Assembly (NCBI GenBank): GCA_015847255.1
Contig: JADLZK010000426.1
Location: forward strand, 1 to 64,000
Length of the DNA: 64,000 bases
Direction of reading: 5' to 3'
DNA from: Hyparrhenia diplandra
Taxonomy: Eukaryota; Streptophyta; Magnoliopsida; Poales; Poaceae
The position numbers were made by a program, and so were the translations under genes. The notes under the pieces were generated by a model. It was not told the origin of the DNA and searched no databases. It saw only the letters and a list, made by a program, of their open reading frames with translations. Numbering within the stretch: the first letter of the stretch is position 1; every line of letters starts with the position of its first letter. Below, piece by piece: positions 11,797 through 22,425 of the stretch.

Positions 11797-13950
11797 ATCC
11801 CCCTTAAGAAGGGTGATAGACAGGATCGGCCGACATCTGGGACATCGGCGAATGCAAGAGGACGTGGCCGGGACCGTGTCGATCGGGTCAAGACGGCGTC
11901 GCGGTGCAGCGAGGGAGCTCTGATGACTTGGCGAATTTCGGGCGGTCAAGACGGCGATGACACGTGTCGAGGAGGTTTGGTGGTTTGTCCTCAAAACCAT
12001 CGGGGCGGGTTTCTGGTTTGGGCCTCAAAACCACGGGGTGCGGGTTTTCACGGGTTTGAGCCTCAAAACCCGGAGCGTTCGGCGGACGGAAGGACGGCGC
12101 GTGGCGGCATCGGGGAGGTTGCGTGGATGCAAGGCTACCGATGAGGAGGCGCGGTGGCCGTCGGATCAAAATTACCCGGTCGACCAAAATAGCCCTAGGG
12201 TTAATGGTTTGGCTCATATGTATCGAAGAGCGAAAATAGGGATGAAAAATAAGGACCATATATAGAGGATGGCGCCCATCCTCCCCCTTTTACCTCTTCT
12301 TTATTTTCGTTTTTATTTTCTCCCATTTTGGGTTCTTGTTTAGCGCCCAAGAATAATTTTTTGTGTGGATTTTTGTTGTGATTTTTCGTTCAGTAGGGAA
12401 GAGTGGCCCTTAGTCCACTCATGCCCTCCGGGATTTCTCATATGTATTTGTGATTTTATTTCCCTCGTTCTTGCATTTTCGTCCAAGTTCTTGTTCGTAG
12501 CCACGATCTGACTTTGCCGGCGTTTGGATGCGTTCCAGGCAATGATCTTTTTGGGAATTAGTTCGTGGATAGGTCAATTTTATCTGACCAAAGTTTCAGC
12601 TCGATTCATGGAGTTTTGGGACGGATTTTGTTGTCCTCCCCGCTCGCTCTTTTTTTCTGTTTTGTTCGTCGCGTGCTGGTTCTGTGTCCTCGCAGCGCTT
12701 CTGATTAGTTGGTTTGGTGGTGTAGTGACATGGGTTCAGGCAAGAGAGCTACCAGAGTCGATGTTTGAGCGCCGTGCTTGCTTGATTGATCAGCGCACGT
12801 CTTGTCCGTCTCTTTCTGGCAGGTGTTGTGTGAGTCCGCTTTCTATCTGCTGGCTGTTCTTCGTGCTGTTGTTTTTGTCAGACTTGTCTGTACCTGATCG
12901 TGGAGCATCAGGCTTCCATCGAAGTCACCGGTTCTGAATCCGGTCTCCACCGTTTGTTCGTTGCTCTGAATCGAACTCTGATACTCGAGCAATCTGTTCT
13001 TGCGTCTCGTTCAGGTCACCGGCGTGCAGCTCGTTCTTCTCTTTGATCTCGGTTCTGGAGTGCAGCACCTCCAGCCCGCTCGCTGCGTTTGTTTAGTGGT
13101 TAGTGCTTTTAGGTTTCAGCAGTGCAGAGAGCAGCAGCTTGGTTTCTGTTTCAGAGAAGGAGCACCTTTCTGAACTTGCAGAGAAATTCGTTCAGCAGAA
13201 CAGCTGCAGCGCGTGAGCAAATTCCTGGCTATCTTGTTCGGTGTTAGCAGCAAAGTGCAGCACCTTGTCTTCCATGCGTTTTGGATCAGCTCGATTAGCT
13301 TTCAGCTTATTCATTGCTTGCTTCGTGAGTTGTGACTTCGAGTGCAGGTTGGGGGAGTAGAACGTGAGCAGCTAGCTTCTAATTGGTCAAATCAATTAGC
13401 TTTCTTGGCTTACGTGAATTGCTTGCATTTATTTGATCAAACTAATTCGGTTGGCAAAGTAAAGAAGGAATGTGATTTGATTTGCCTTTGTCGAGCTCAA
13501 GAACCGTGTCTGAAGCTGTCCAGTGCCCCGTCGTTTCTGCAGGTCCTTGTTTCTCTGGTTCTTGCACTCTGTCAGTCCAAGCTGCTAGCTGTGTTTGCTT
13601 CTTGAGCTGCTGCTGTGCATAGATAGGACTTCAGCCTAAAGCATAAACTCTCTATCCTCCGGTTCGACTTTTGTTTTTGTCGACGGTCTCGTTTGAGGTG
13701 TCCGTATGTTCTTAGAGAACATCCACCCAATCATTTGGGCCGTGGGACATCTCATTTCTTCTCTTTGCTCGCGACGACTTCTTTCTGGGTTAAGACGCGT
13801 GTTATTCGGGTTTTGCGTGAGTTTGCTTTTTGAGGTTGGGGGTTGAGCCAATGATCCAAAATTGAAAAGAAAAGTCGAGGCTCCCATTCACCCCCTCGGG
13901 GTCGCCGTTTCGGGTCCTTCGGTTAATTAGTGTAGCTTAGTATTTATTTT
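11797..13950. other. Unresolved LTR/leader-like stretch without recognisable coding
   Basis: Contains a plus-strand TATA-like site (CATATATAGAGG, about 12259) followed by a T-rich, CT-rich leader and a long region rich in GCAG/CTGC words. Near 13880-13905 there is a CACCCCCTCGGGGTCGCC motif of the kind seen near copia element ends. Open frames at 12524-12937 and 13342-13605 resemble no family. It could be the body of a non-autonomous LTR element or the decayed 3' region of the adjacent copia relic. Confidence 0.3.
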
Positions 13951-13954
13951 ACCA

Positions 13955-14990
13955 TTAAATATTTTGAATTTTTGCTAACTCTTCACTAACTAGCCCTCCC
14001 GGAAGGATCATCCTGGCTCCGCCCCGGTGATAGATATCTATCATCATCCCCGTCTTGCTACATGCTAACTCACACTCTTTTACACCCAAACACTTTGTTA
14101 GATAGTCAGCTAATTGTTCTCTCAAAATTACATGACTCAACTCTAGTGTACCCTTGTCTATCTTCTGCTTGATAAAGAAATAGTCAACTTTAACATGCTT
14201 AGTACTATCATGTTGGACTACATTATTTGCAATGTTGATAGCTGACTTGTTATCACACTAAAGCTTCAAAGCACCTTTATTAGTACATTTAACTCTGATA
14301 AGAGACTCCTTATCCACAACATCTCACAAACCACAAGAGACATAACTTATATGCTTGCTTCCGTTGTTAAACGTGATACAACAGTTTGCTTTTTTGCTCC
14401 TCCAAGACACTAAGCCCCCCAACAAAAACACAATATCTTGATGTAGATCTTATATCATCAAGGCAACTAGCCCAAGCGGCATCACAATATCCATCCACAT
14501 TCAAATTACCATGACTCCTAAAGCAAAGTCCTTTTCCAAGACAACTCTTCAAATAACGTAAAATTTGATATTACCACATCCAAATGTCCACTCCTAGGAT
14601 CATGCATATATCTACTCACAACACTCACAACATAAGAAATGATAGGCCTTGTATGACATAAATAGATCAATTTTCCAAGTCTCTGGTTCCTTTCTTTGTA
14701 CACTAGGTCACTTGATTCGACGCATAACTTATGATTGGAATCAATATCGATACAGGATGACATCCAAGCATGCTAGTTTCACTAAGTAAGTCCATAACAT
14801 ACTTCCTTTGTGATCGAATAATACCATTTGGATTCCATGCAATCTCAATACCAAGAAAGTATTCAAGTTGATCAAGGTCCTTGACCTCAAACTCCCTACT
14901 TAGATTGCCCTTAAAACATTTGATATCTACTTCATCATCACTAGTAATAATGTTATTATCCACATATAAAACACAATGATCTGTTCTTCG
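13955..14990 (-). pseudogene. Ty1/copia reverse transcriptase-RNase H relic
   Basis: Minus-strand translation in several frames gives the classic end of a copia polyprotein, reading from 14990 down. In order these are the RT C-terminal block with EYFLGIEIAWNPNGI and SQRKYVMDLL (14700-14960); KLIYLCHTRPIISYVVSVVS with SRYMHDPRSGH (14580-14690); the RNase H start with DGYCDAAWASCLDD (14440-14500); CDNKSAINIAN near 14230-14260; and the terminal ADYLTKCLG (about 14080-14110). Frameshifts and at least one in-frame stop separate the blocks. The RT catalytic YVDD part, integrase and gag are absent. It is a dead fragment, perhaps linked to the possible LTR at 11658-11796. Confidence 0.85.
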
Positions 14991-15060
14991 TCATATTGAC
15001 CTTTGTCGGATCCTTCTTTGCAAGACAGTCCTTGGGCAAAACTTTTCTCACATTCTAGAA

Positions 15061-15413
15061 AATTAGATTGATAAAAGCTAATTCAATATCTATTAATTGC
15101 AAATATGTTGCATATGTGAAACACTGCCTTTGTTGCAATTCATCTCAAACAACAACAAAAAGCCTTAATTTGAGGAAATTCATAGATTATTTAAGCTAAC
15201 TTGAAGGTCAACAACTCCACTGAACATGGACCGCATGAACCTTTCACCTGATGAATCCTTTTTGTGGTAGAAAGAGTTCAGACACTACAACTCTACTAGG
15301 ATAGGGATACTAAAAAAAAGAAATAACAAGCCATGCACATTAAAAAAGAATCCATCATCCGAAAGGCATTTTACTGAAGGAAACATGCATGAAAATTATC
15401 ACATTGTAGTAGT
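15061..15413. other. Non-coding stretch between copia relic and SINE
   Basis: AT-rich, no open frame of interest and no repeat boundary recognised. Confidence 0.4.
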
Positions 15414-15422
15414 GCAGCAAGA

Positions 15423-15594
15423 TGCAAAGGTCGACGGTGCAATGGCAAAGGCCACTGCTTTCGGGGAGCGCCCGCCCGAGGGTTTGATCCCCGGGTGCTA
15501 CACAGTGAAAAATCACCTCGCTGGCAACAAGGTTCAAGGGTTTTTCCGCATTTCCTCTTGGGTGGGCTGTTCCCCCTAGTCGCATTTTTTTAGG
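15423..15594 (+). mobile_element. tRNA-derived SINE
   Basis: A 172-bp unit flanked by a 9-bp target duplication GCAGCAAGA (15414-15422 and 15595-15603). Near its 5' end are an A-box-like GGTGCAATGGCAAAGG and a B-box-like GGGTTTGATCCCC, the internal RNA polymerase III promoter of a tRNA-derived head. The 3' end is a short T run (CATTTTTTTA), as in grass SINEs of the Au and p-SINE types. Non-autonomous; mobilised by LINE enzymes. The family name is uncertain. Confidence 0.75.
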
Positions 15595-15603
15595 GCAGCA
15601 AGA

Positions 15604-16364
15604 CCGCCAGCAGAACAACCTGCAAACAAGGCCTGAAGAATTGGACATAGCTCTGCTCAGATACTGTTGTCAGACAGTGGTGAAGATCAATAGCTCAATT
15701 GACGTGTCTAGCAGTGTCCATTCCTTTTGCCATGGGCTTGTCAACGATTGCTTCCCATATGCACAATCCTCGGTAGAAAAGTTTGGTTCCATCCTCAATC
15801 AAGGCCACTAACTGCACCATCAGTTGATGAAGTAGAGTTGTGAAGATAGGTAGTCTCTCTAGGCAGATGACCCAAATGAGAATCGTCAGAGTAATCACTC
15901 ACTCGATCTTCGCCCTCTACATCCCCGACAAATGACCCCCATCACAGTAACTTATGTCAACTATATTCCAGTTGTAGAAATCTGATCACATGCATGAACT
16001 GAAAGTCAATCTAAAGCGTTCATGCTTAATGAGGATCATGTTTGTATCCATGAAAAAGCAAACGTAAAGGGATGTTCCAATCAATTGTTGCTGAGCATCC
16101 CTTCAAACTTTGTTGGTATCATGAACTTAGACAATCCAAGGTCAGTCAGGCTGCGTCTGAAGCAATCTTCGAGCCCGTGTTTCATTTAGAGGAGTGAATT
16201 ACAAGTTAGCTATGAGAGAACCCTTATAGCGCAGATAACAAACCACCAAAATAGTAGTTTGTAACCTGGAATAAACATAAAGAAAAGATACAAAGGAAGA
16301 GCAACCGCAAGGACCAGGTTTAGCTTCATTTTTACTTGAGAGGGTCTTTATAAGATTTGTTGTA
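15604..16364. other. Intergenic stretch, possible gene fragment on minus strand
   Basis: A minus-strand run at 15690-15900 has coding-like composition but switches frame and resembles no family I recognise. The rest shows no gene or repeat structure. Confidence 0.3.
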
Positions 16365-16945
16365 GACAATATTAGTTTGGCTCGCTTGAACTTGTTAGCC
16401 CAGCTTATCAGCCATTATAAATTGTTTTTCTTTCACAACAAATCAGCATCGGTCGACTTATAGAATGGCTAGCCAAATAAGAAATAAAAAGTTTATGTAA
16501 TGTAGGTTTTTTTTTTTTAAAAAACTGTGTGTGGGTAACTGGGTGCCGCTTGCTGTTGCGGCTGTTGCAAAAATGAACGACGGCCCCGCCGCCGCCGCTA
16601 CCGGCGTGACCGTGTCGCCGTGCGCCCGTGTCGGCTCCCGAATCTCTGTTCCTAAGGGTGACGTGCCGGAGCCGTTGAATCCGCCAGCGTGCGCCTGCTG
16701 GTATGCGTCGGCGGCGATTTTAGAAGCGCGTCGGGCCACGCACCTGCGCCATGTGCGCCGGGCATGCATCAGCATCGCGTCGGTCGTCGGCACTGATCTC
16801 ATCTGTGCACTGCACTCACTGTGGGAGCCATTGTTATCGCAACCAAAGCGAAGGGAAAAAAAAAGAAATCGCCATTCATGAATTCATGATGTCACGTCAC
16901 TTGTTCTCGGAGCATTTCCAGGCGAACTCTCCTCGTCGTCCTGGC
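16365..16945. repeat. Duplicated segment, copy A
   Basis: Collinear with 21863-22425 in the same orientation. Shared blocks include GCTCGCTTGAACTT at the left end, the GC-rich stretch around TTGCGGCTGTTGCAAAA, CCGGAGCCGTTGAATCCGCC, and GATGTCACGTCACTTG at the right. The left end with GCTTATCAGCC resembles a hAT-type MITE terminus. Open frames on both strands (16458-16802, 16531-16881) are not conserved cleanly in copy B, so I do not call a gene. Confidence 0.7.
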
Positions 16946-17097
16946 AAGGCTTTCGGAACAACAATGGCTTGGTCTGCTAAACAGCAACAGCCATGACCGA
17001 GTTACCAACTCCACAATGAGAAACGCTCTTCGAGCCATATCATCAAGCTATTTTACATTGGCCCTAGTTAACCTTTGTAAATCTATCCCAGCAGAAA

Positions 17098-19552
17098 CTA
17101 AGATGTTGGTGTTGCAGCAGACCCAGCGCAAGCACTGGAACCCTCATCACTCACAGCAACCTTGCTCTTCTTCATGCCACTAACATTGAGCACTAATATC
17201 TTCCTCACATCAACTGCCACACGATAGAGTTCTTCGACCATACTCTTAGAATGTTGCAGGCTCACCAGCGGATCAAGAAGATCCATGGTAGAGTTTGATA
17301 GGGCTTTGAACTCCGACACGGCCACCAATGGATCCAGAGTACCATAAACAGTAACATATTTGAAGGCCAAGGAGATGAGATCTGAGGTCACTTTTAGCAT
17401 ATCCAACAACGTCTTCCTCACTTCGGAGGCAGCAGCCTTAGCTCTCTCTTCTTTTCTTTCACCAGATAATATGGAAGCTTGCAAATGGATGTGTGCAGAT
17501 CAAGAATTTCGTGCATGAACACCTCTGTGATGATGGACTTGTCGCCAGAAAATACGGGGGCAGTTTTCCGTTTCCTCTTGTCAGGTGCTAATCGTAATAG
17601 GGGTGCAGTTTTCGTTTCCTCTTGTCAGGTGCTTTCCCCGTGGCCTCGCCGCCTACTGACTTGCCGAATGGATTCCTCACGTACCCAGCTCCTGCCTCGT
17701 CTTGATAGTATCAAGAAATGAAAGCATCCATTCAGTCACATGAAAGCAATATTTCACATGACCATCACCAGTGTAGTGCTTTGTGAGCTTTTCTTCACTC
17801 AGGCCATGTGGCACAATCCATTGGCATGCCAAACAGTGGGTTTCTTGCACTCCATTGACGTCCCTCTTAACCACAAAGTCTAACACTGAAGCAGTTCTTT
17901 CAATATCCGGTATCAGGCTGTCAAAACACAAGGACATACATATAGCTTCAGTGCCAAAAAAAAAAAAAACAATATCACTCTTGACAAGACAAACAATTCA
18001 TCACATAAAAGAAAAAGATTAAAGCTAAACTACTAGCTATACAACAAGCAAAGAACTGAACAAAAACAGAAACATGCAGATTAACAGAAATTACAGCAGC
18101 TACTGTACAAAAAAAAAGATGCAATTTCCAAAGGAAAACAGTGTAATACATAGCTACACTTAGCATTAACTTAGACAAATGGTACTGCATATTATTCCAA
18201 ATGTATAAACATCTGCAGGACTACTTGTGATGATGGGAAATATTTAGCATTAACTTAGATAAATGGTACTGCATATTATTCCAAATGTATAAACATTTGC
18301 AAGATTACTTATATACTTACGATGATGGGAAATATAGGCCAAAGTAGTCCAGTAGAAGAGACAGAATATGAATATCTTCAGGGAGTTCCACTCTGCATAA
18401 TATAAAATCATGCAGTTTATAACATATATAAAAATAATAATAATAATCAAGAAAACTTTGCAATAGGTCTATACCTGCTGATGCATTTTTCTGCTTTTCT
18501 CACTTGGTCTTCCAAATTCTTTGGCCGGTAGAATTGGTCGCTGTTATCAAGTAAAGGCTTCACTTTCTCATTTAAGACTGTTTCAGCATCTTCAATCCTG
18601 CCCTCTCTAACCAAGTAGGAAATTTGGGCCTGGTAGAGAGAGCACAAGATACCAGGATGATGGTGCTGCTCTGTTCCTTGAACAAAGGTCAAGGTCTGAA
18701 CAACATATGCCTCTAGGCCCTCAAAGTCATGCTTTTCAATAAAGGTCGCAGCAGTTTCCGTCTTGAATTTGGCACTATAAACGCATAAAGCGTAAGTATT
18801 GCATTTTAAAATCATTCTGGAGATATCCAGCTAACTTGTAAAAAACAGACTCATTCACAAATAAATTTTTTTTAAAGATAAATTATCACAAACCTAGAGT
18901 AATCAATTACCATCAATCTTTATTTTATCGACAATTAGAATTAAGGTGATCATTGATCAACAAAGAAAATTTGCAACGAATATCGATTGATGTGCTGGTG
19001 CATATAACCCTTCATCCCAAAACAATTATCCAATTGGTTCACAGATACCAGGATATCAGACCCAAGATAAGAAGATTGATCAAATGGGCAACCTCAAATT
19101 GAAGTAATCACGATCCATAAAAACAAATCGACCATCTTTGAGATCAGCGCCTGACCGAAAAACCAACAGAGGAACCCCTGACCGCAAAACCAAGAACCCC
19201 TGACGCCTGACCGCAAAACCAAAAACCGTAAACCCTAACCATAACCCCCACAAAGAACCCAACCCTAACCTTAACCCCAACCAAGAACAACCCAACCCAA
19301 GCCAGACCCTAACCCCAAGTCCCCAACCAACCACAACCCCTGACCGTGAGCACTACATCGATCTTGACGAAGACGGGAATATGAACCGAGTGAGTTACCT
19401 TTTCTCTACCGCTTTTATGGTACTCAGAAGCTTGTCGACGGCAATGAAGGCGGCGGCGTCGAGGAAGGGAATGCCGAGGTGGTGGCGGCGTCGGACGTGG
19501 AGATGGCCGGCGAGGTGGCGCTAAAGACATCATCTTCTCCACTGGACGCCAT
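17098..19552 (-). CDS. Five-exon gene of unknown function, about 379 residues, one frameshift
   Basis: The exons, in minus-strand order, are 19552-19399, 18774-18475, 18392-18321, 17917-17685 and 17477-17098. All introns are GT-AG and the phases (2, 2, 2, 1) join into one frame ending at TAG 17098-17100, which is strong evidence of a real gene. The ATG at 19550-19552 opens MASSGEDDVFSATS, then the frame is lost near 19474, where one missing G would restore GIPFLDAAAFIAVDKLL. Downstream the protein is mostly helical: FIEKHDFEGLEAYVVQ, YQAQISYLVREGRIEDAE (TPR-like), a middle part with THCLACQWIVPHGL, and a charged C-terminal helix with GERKEERAKAAASEVRK. There is no signal peptide or membrane segment. 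I do not recognise the family. The frameshift may be a true lesion or a homopolymer sequence error. Confidence 0.75.
19190..19345. repeat. Low-complexity CCCTAACC / TGACCGCAAAACC repeat in intron 1
   Basis: Degenerate short repeats in the first intron of the five-exon gene: CTGACCGCAAAACCAA-like units, then about five ACCCTAACC-like units. The unit differs from the plant telomere repeat (CCCTAAA), so this is simple sequence and not an interstitial telomere. It generates a spurious minus-strand frame rich in G, L and W (19080-19334). Confidence 0.6.
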
Positions 19553-19752
19553 ACCCGACAGGTTTGGAACGCGAACAAGAGTCGGGTATATCTCATCGGG
19601 CTAGGGGCCTGGTCCAGAGAGGTAGACCCAAACCGAGGCGAATACCTTGGGCTGCAATCCGTATCACGTTTCCGTGGGCCGTGGGCCGCTCAAGCTGTGT
19701 GGGGGGCAGGCAGTCAGGCACAAGCAGAGAGAAATATTTTTTTCTATCTAAA

Positions 19753-21222
19753 TCTATACCTACTAATAAAGCGAGAAAATTTCAGTCTACCTTTTTTTTC
19801 GGTCCACCAAATTTGGTCCACCAAATTTTTGGTCCGTCGTCCTGGTCTTATAGTCCGGTTTCTTCCGTCAGTTCCGTATAGCCCGGACCGTGTATTTTTC
19901 GGTCCTTGCCGTACGGGCGTGTAGTCCTTCTCACGTCACCCCTATTATTACTTTAACAAAGTCAGCACAAAACTGCTATGTACGGTTTGCAAGAGGACTC
20001 CGTTACCATATCCTCCTAGCTAGGCAAACAAGTCAAAACACCTTTTAGACTTTCTTTTTACGAAAGATCAACCTATGAGAATTTGAAATAAACTTGGACA
20101 ATTTGCATCGCATAAATCTACAGCCGATTGCGCGATAAACAACGCTGGTACACGCAAGATCTTGGATGACAATGGCTGTCACATGGCAGCCCTACGCGAT
20201 GGCGAGGGGGCAGCAGAACAACGGCTGCATGTTCGCCGCCGAAGGGGTCATGAGGTTCTCTTCGACAACTGCCGGCGTAGGCTATACAACAACAACAAGA
20301 TCTTGCAGCGTACTACAACGAACACAATACATGAAGCTTCGTCAACTTCGACCATGCATAACGACATTCAACGTTGGCCATGGACCCGAACACACACACA
20401 AAAGAAAAAGAGAGATCATGGACGACTTCGACGCGTTCCGGAGCAACTGGTACTTTTACCGACGCATCGGCAAGCCATGATTGCGGCCATGGCCAAGCAC
20501 ATCAACAACAACATCTACAACGTCGAGCTCACCGTTGTCAACAACGATGATATATGACCTCTGCAGTTTGCTCATCCAGCAACTAGCATGTCCATCATCG
20601 TCATCGAGGACATCGAGTGCTCGGCCTAACCTGGCGCTCATCCGGCACGCTGATAGACATGCACATCCAGGTGTTCGGGGCCCTGGCCCAGAACTCCCTC
20701 GACATCTACACGCACCTGCTGTTCGGAGCTGTCGACGAGCTGCAGACGGAGGTGGATGTACACCACGTCAGCCAACGTTGCCGATGCGTCATGACAACCA
20801 ATTACGCCAAAGCTCCGAGGAGGATGTCAGTCTAAAAAAACGTACCTGATCGAGGAGTTGAAGATGCAGACGGAATGTATAATATATAAGCTAAAGGTAC
20901 GGTATATTTAAATCTAAATTTGTTTGTGCTTTCTAACGGGAGAAAAAAATCCATCAAAATTGTATTTTAAATCATATTATCATTAACACTAACTTTTATA
21001 CTTATATTATGGGTGCCATGGTCGTTATAAAATAAATTATATTCTCCCATTCAAACTCTAAATCATTCTCACATTTTAAATAAATATGTCTTGTTACATA
21101 CCTAGACATACCTGAATTTTACAAAAACATAAAACATAAATAGATATGTAGGATAATTCATCATTTTCTGTAAATGTTTAATAGTTACCTCTCCCGTTGC
21201 AACGCACGGGCATTTTTCCTAG
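19753..21222 (+). mobile_element. Non-autonomous Helitron with captured gene fragment
   Basis: Starts TCTATACCTACTAATAAA and ends CTAG, inserted exactly between A (19752) and T (21223), the rule for Helitrons. The 3' end carries the hairpin CCCGTTGCAACGCACGGG (5-bp arms) about 10 bases before the terminal CTAG, a signature of grass Helitrons. There are no terminal inverted repeats and no target duplication. No Rep/helicase is encoded, so an autonomous partner is needed. The cargo is a broken AAA-ATPase fragment. Confidence 0.85.
20166..20630 (+). pseudogene. AAA-ATPase (BCS1/AATP1-like) gene fragment inside Helitron
   Basis: In shifting frames the text follows plant AATP1/BCS1-like AAA ATPases: a C-RRRLYNNN piece (20255-20300), then KREIMDDFDAFRSNWYFYRR (about 20410-20465), MIAAMAKHINNNIYNVEL (20478-20530), NNDDI, and SIIVIEDIECS (Walker-B-like, about 20590-20622). 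The segment that normally lies between RRIGK and IAAMA, containing Walker A GPPGTGKS, is missing. The product could not bind ATP normally. I infer capture and decay within the Helitron. The frame at 20617-20835 may be a second captured piece that I cannot identify. Confidence 0.7.
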
Positions 21223-21223
21223 T

Positions 21224-21862
21224 AAAATAAAAAAACAGAGAGATTCTAGACTACCACGAAGGGCTCTCCACACCTCTCGAATCATCCGTCCGACCGCCCC
21301 CCGACAGTAGTAGAGAGAGGCGACGCGCTGGGTATATGTCATGGATTTTATCTTGTGTGTTGGTGTTTGGCTTCTTTGTGATTTCTTTTGGTGACATTGG
21401 TGTCCATGGTGCGATAGTGACATAGTGTTGTCGTATCATCTAGAATATGGTGTTGGATATATGGAGAAATTTCAAATGGGTTAGTCTAGTTTTTTTTTTT
21501 TTTTTTTTTTTTTTGAGAAAAAGGGTGGTAATGGATATATACGGAGAAAATTTAAAAGCTTCGTCTACTTTTTTATTTGAGAGAAAAAGGTTCGTCTACT
21601 AACTTGTAGATAAAATGGTTTGGGTTTGCATTCCGCTTGTTTGGTGGTTTTGCTTCCCTTCGTGTTGTATCTTGACTGTCAGGTCTTTGAGACACGGATT
21701 CTTTGTTTTACCGGCGATGTGAGGGATGACCATCTTCTTCAACTAAGACATTCAATGAGCTTATATCATGTTGATGCTCTCAATATGAGAGTCATAGTGC
21801 CATCGGAAAATTGTGAGGAGCTATCTATCATCCGAAAGGGGTCGGCTTTGGTGTAGACATTA
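21224..21862. other. Host sequence with poly-T run; no gene supported
   Basis: Continues the sequence split by the Helitron. A run of 24 T is at about 21491-21514. A 78-codon plus-strand frame at 21620-21856 has coding-like composition (FETRILCFTGDVRDDHLL) but no neighbouring exons or family that I recognise, so it stays unassigned. Confidence 0.35.
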
Positions 21863-22425
21863 TGCTCGCTTGAACTTTTTGAACTGGTTAACCCACCTTT
21901 TCAATCATGATAAATTATTTTTTCAATCATGATAAATTATTTTTCTCTCACAACAAATCAAGATTGATCAATTGGCATATCATATGCAAAATGAGCAGCC
22001 AAATAATGCGTAATTATGTAATATAGTTTTTCTGGGTTTTTTTTCTAAAAAATTATGTGGATGCCGCTTGTTCTTGCGGCTGTTGCAAAATGGACGACGA
22101 CCCCGCCGCCGCCGTGACAGGCGTGACCGTGTCGCCGTGCGCCCGTGTCGGCTCCCGAATCTCTTTGTTCCTAAGGGTGACTTGCCGGAGCCGTTGAATC
22201 CGCCAGCGTGCGCCTGCTGGTGTGCGCCGTTAGCAGCGTGCCGGGCATGCATCAGCATCACGTCGGCCGTCGGCACTGATCTCATCTGTGCACTGCACTC
22301 ACTGTGGTAGCCATTGCTATCGCAACCAAAGCGAAGGGAAAAAATCGTCACCCTATCATCAATTCATGATGTCACGTCACTTGTTCTCGGAGCATTTTCC
22401 CGGCGAACCATCCTCGTTGCATTGC
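21863..22425. repeat. Duplicated segment, copy B
   Basis: Direct-orientation copy of 16365-16945, about 5.5 kb away, on the other side of the five-exon gene and Helitron. It differs by small indels and lacks about 15 bp of the GC-rich part. It is either a segmental duplication or two copies of one dispersed repeat. Confidence 0.7.

Noticed and set aside
15423..15500. A tRNA gene
   Set aside because: Box A/B-like motifs are present but no cloverleaf with a proper acceptor stem could be drawn; target duplications and the T-tail make it a SINE.
15690..15900. Minus-strand gene fragment
   Set aside because: Coding-like but frame-switching, with no splice partners and no family similarity that I can recognise.
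19190..19345. Interstitial telomere-like CCCTAACC tract
   Set aside because: The unit is not CCCTAAA, and the tract is short and degenerate inside an intron; simple sequence is sufficient.
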